64,000 bases of DNA. Source: Ignavibacteriaceae bacterium. GTDB taxonomy: Bacteria > Bacteroidota > Ignavibacteria > Ignavibacteriales > Ignavibacteriaceae. The stretch is taken from positions 1 to 64,000 of the forward strand of contig JABWCA010000001.1 in NCBI GenBank assembly GCA_013359345.1, given 5' to 3'. The position numbers and the translations under genes were made by a program. Of the stretch, positions 63,035-64,000 are shown piece by piece. Under the pieces are notes generated by a model that was not told the origin of the DNA, ran no database searches, and worked only from the letters and a program-made list of their open reading frames with translations. Each line of letters opens with the position of its first letter. Position 1 is the first letter of the stretch.

Positions 63035-63053
63035 GGGGGGCGTACTGCCCCCC
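63035..63053 (+). terminator. Terminator-like hairpin after copy 2
   Basis: Perfect 7-bp GC stem GGGGGGC / GCCCCCC (63035-63041, 63047-63053) with a 5-base loop, 8 bases past the stop of copy 2. Only a short T stretch follows, so termination may be partial. Confidence 0.5.
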
Positions 63054-63184
63054 TCTTAAACTGCAAACAGACCTGTATACATTCCGCTCAAAAAAATAAT
63101 CACCCTTTTATCCTTAACACCTGATAATTCCGGAGATTTTGCATTATTTTATAGAATGAAGAATTCTTATTTCATCAGCAGGAA

Positions 63185-63955
63185 ATGAAAACGACGAGAG
63201 TTAATATGAGATTTGTATTACTGCTTTTAATTTTGAGTGTGGTTCCGCTGAGTGCTCAGAAAGGAAATGAGCTTTTTTCATACAAAACAGATTCTCTCAT
63301 CTATTCAGATGAGAATACAGGTAAAATGCTCATAAAATTCAGGTACCAGTATCCGTTCTTCAGCATCAATCCTTTCGGCATAAATGCGCGCGCAATAAAT
63401 AATCTTATTTTTGATTCATTTGATCTTGATATGCAGTATAAATTTGAATCAATGATTGAAGCATACAAAAGAACCAGGAAAATTGATCCCTCTTATTCAG
63501 AACTGTGGAGCATAGAGGAATATATTCTCGTTACCTTCCTTAATTCAAGGATGATGGGAATAGACCGGCTCTATCTTTCATTTCTGAAAGGCGTTATGCC
63601 GGTGATAGTTATCTCTTCACTGAATATAGAAAACAATACTGCGAGGGTGCTTCAGTTTGATGATTTTTTTGCTCAGGGAAGCAAAGACAGTATTATTGCC
63701 ATTGCTGAGCGATGTTTTTTAAAGAAGTATTTCGACGGGAAGGCGCCGGCGTCTTATAAAAGCAACGGTTTCATGTTTGACCATGATAAATTCATTTTGC
63801 CGGATATAATCTCAACAGATGGCAAGAGTTTTATTTTCAGGTATCAGCCGGAAGAATACACTCCTGCTGAGTATGGCATTGTTGAGATACGAGTCCCCTT
63901 ATCAGATCTTGAACCTTACATCAACCGCACTAATGATCTGATACTGACTGATTAA
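63185..63955 (+). CDS. Exported DUF3298-like protein, copy 3
   Basis: 256 residues from ATG 63185; an internal ATG at 63206 (MRFVLLLLILSVVPLSAQ) would give a cleaner signal peptide and may be the true start. It keeps the family outline (KFRYQYPFFSINPFGINAR near residue 48, YQPEEYTPAEYGIVEIRVPL near the end) but lacks the GGAHG motif. It is separated from copy 2 by 158 bases including a hairpin, so it is likely a separate transcript. Confidence 0.7.
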   Translation: MKTTRVNMRFVLLLLILSVVPLSAQKGNELFSYKTDSLIYSDENTGKMLIKFRYQYPFFSINPFGINARAINNLIFDSFDLDMQYKFESMIEAYKRTRKIDPSYSELWSIEEYILVTFLNSRMMGIDRLYLSFLKGVMPVIVISSLNIENNTARVLQFDDFFAQGSKDSIIAIAERCFLKKYFDGKAPASYKSNGFMFDHDKFILPDIISTDGKSFIFRYQPEEYTPAEYGIVEIRVPLSDLEPYINRTNDLILTD

Positions 63956-64000
63956 GCTGTTACTTCGGAAACCGGAATCCGGAGAACTATTCTTGTGCCT

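Overview
The window reads as a chromosomal segment of a bacterium from the Fibrobacteres-Chlorobi-Bacteroidetes side of the tree, most likely Ignavibacteria-like. This is inferred from two secreted proteins ending in a type IX secretion sorting domain with the QNYPNPFNP signature, from several minus-strand promoters of the TTG-N20-TAnnTTTG type, and from the combination of ordinary bacterial housekeeping operons with Bacteroidota-type envelope genes. No rRNA, tRNA, CRISPR array, intact insertion sequence or prophage was found.

Layout. 1-8466 (minus strand) is the rimP-nusA-infB-rbfA-truB-ribF-rpsO-pnp translation and RNA operon, with pnp running off the left edge. 8584-10986 holds a methyltransferase, an O6-alkylguanine-DNA repair protein and a frameshifted exported hydrolase-like gene. 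11103-21949 has a large T9SS-secreted multidomain protein, a DUF2905/YyaL pair, a glucose/sorbosone dehydrogenase and a 1321-residue alpha-amylase-family enzyme with a histone-like lysine tail. 22066-25416 encodes three ligase-type enzymes (ATP-grasp, GCS2/YbdK, and a likely circularly permuted ATP-grasp) that look like a small-molecule or peptide-bond pathway. 25584-27394 has mscL and an exported transglutaminase-like protein.

27543-36476 (plus strand) is one long, tightly spaced gene string: a T9SS protein, a PqqD-like protein, an ATP-grasp ligase, a fold-III PLP decarboxylase, a urea-transporter/M23 peptidase fusion, a TPR protein, a beta-barrel protein, an RmlD-like reductase and endonuclease IV. 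This is the most unusual part of the window. The decarboxylase begins with a KKxYxxPxV segment that resembles the RRE-binding leader of lasso peptides, and the PqqD-like (RRE-fold) protein is two genes upstream. I propose it as a candidate undescribed biosynthesis and envelope system; its product is unknown.

36628-39427 holds a GH128-like lipoprotein and an AbiE type IV toxin-antitoxin pair. 39642-45784 (minus) carries two housekeeping operons: dnaB with a DUF1460 amidase, and yicC-gmk-rpoZ-coaBC-udg. 46478-53245 (minus) has a BamA-like barrel, a lipoprotein and the rplM-rpsI-rpsB-tsf-pyrH-frr block. 53404-60706 is rich in regulation: a membrane-anchored kelch/winged-helix regulator, a class 3 aldehyde dehydrogenase, a BLUF photoreceptor and a TPR-containing histidine kinase. 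The right end has a lone trpF and three tandem exported paralogues of a DUF3298-like family.
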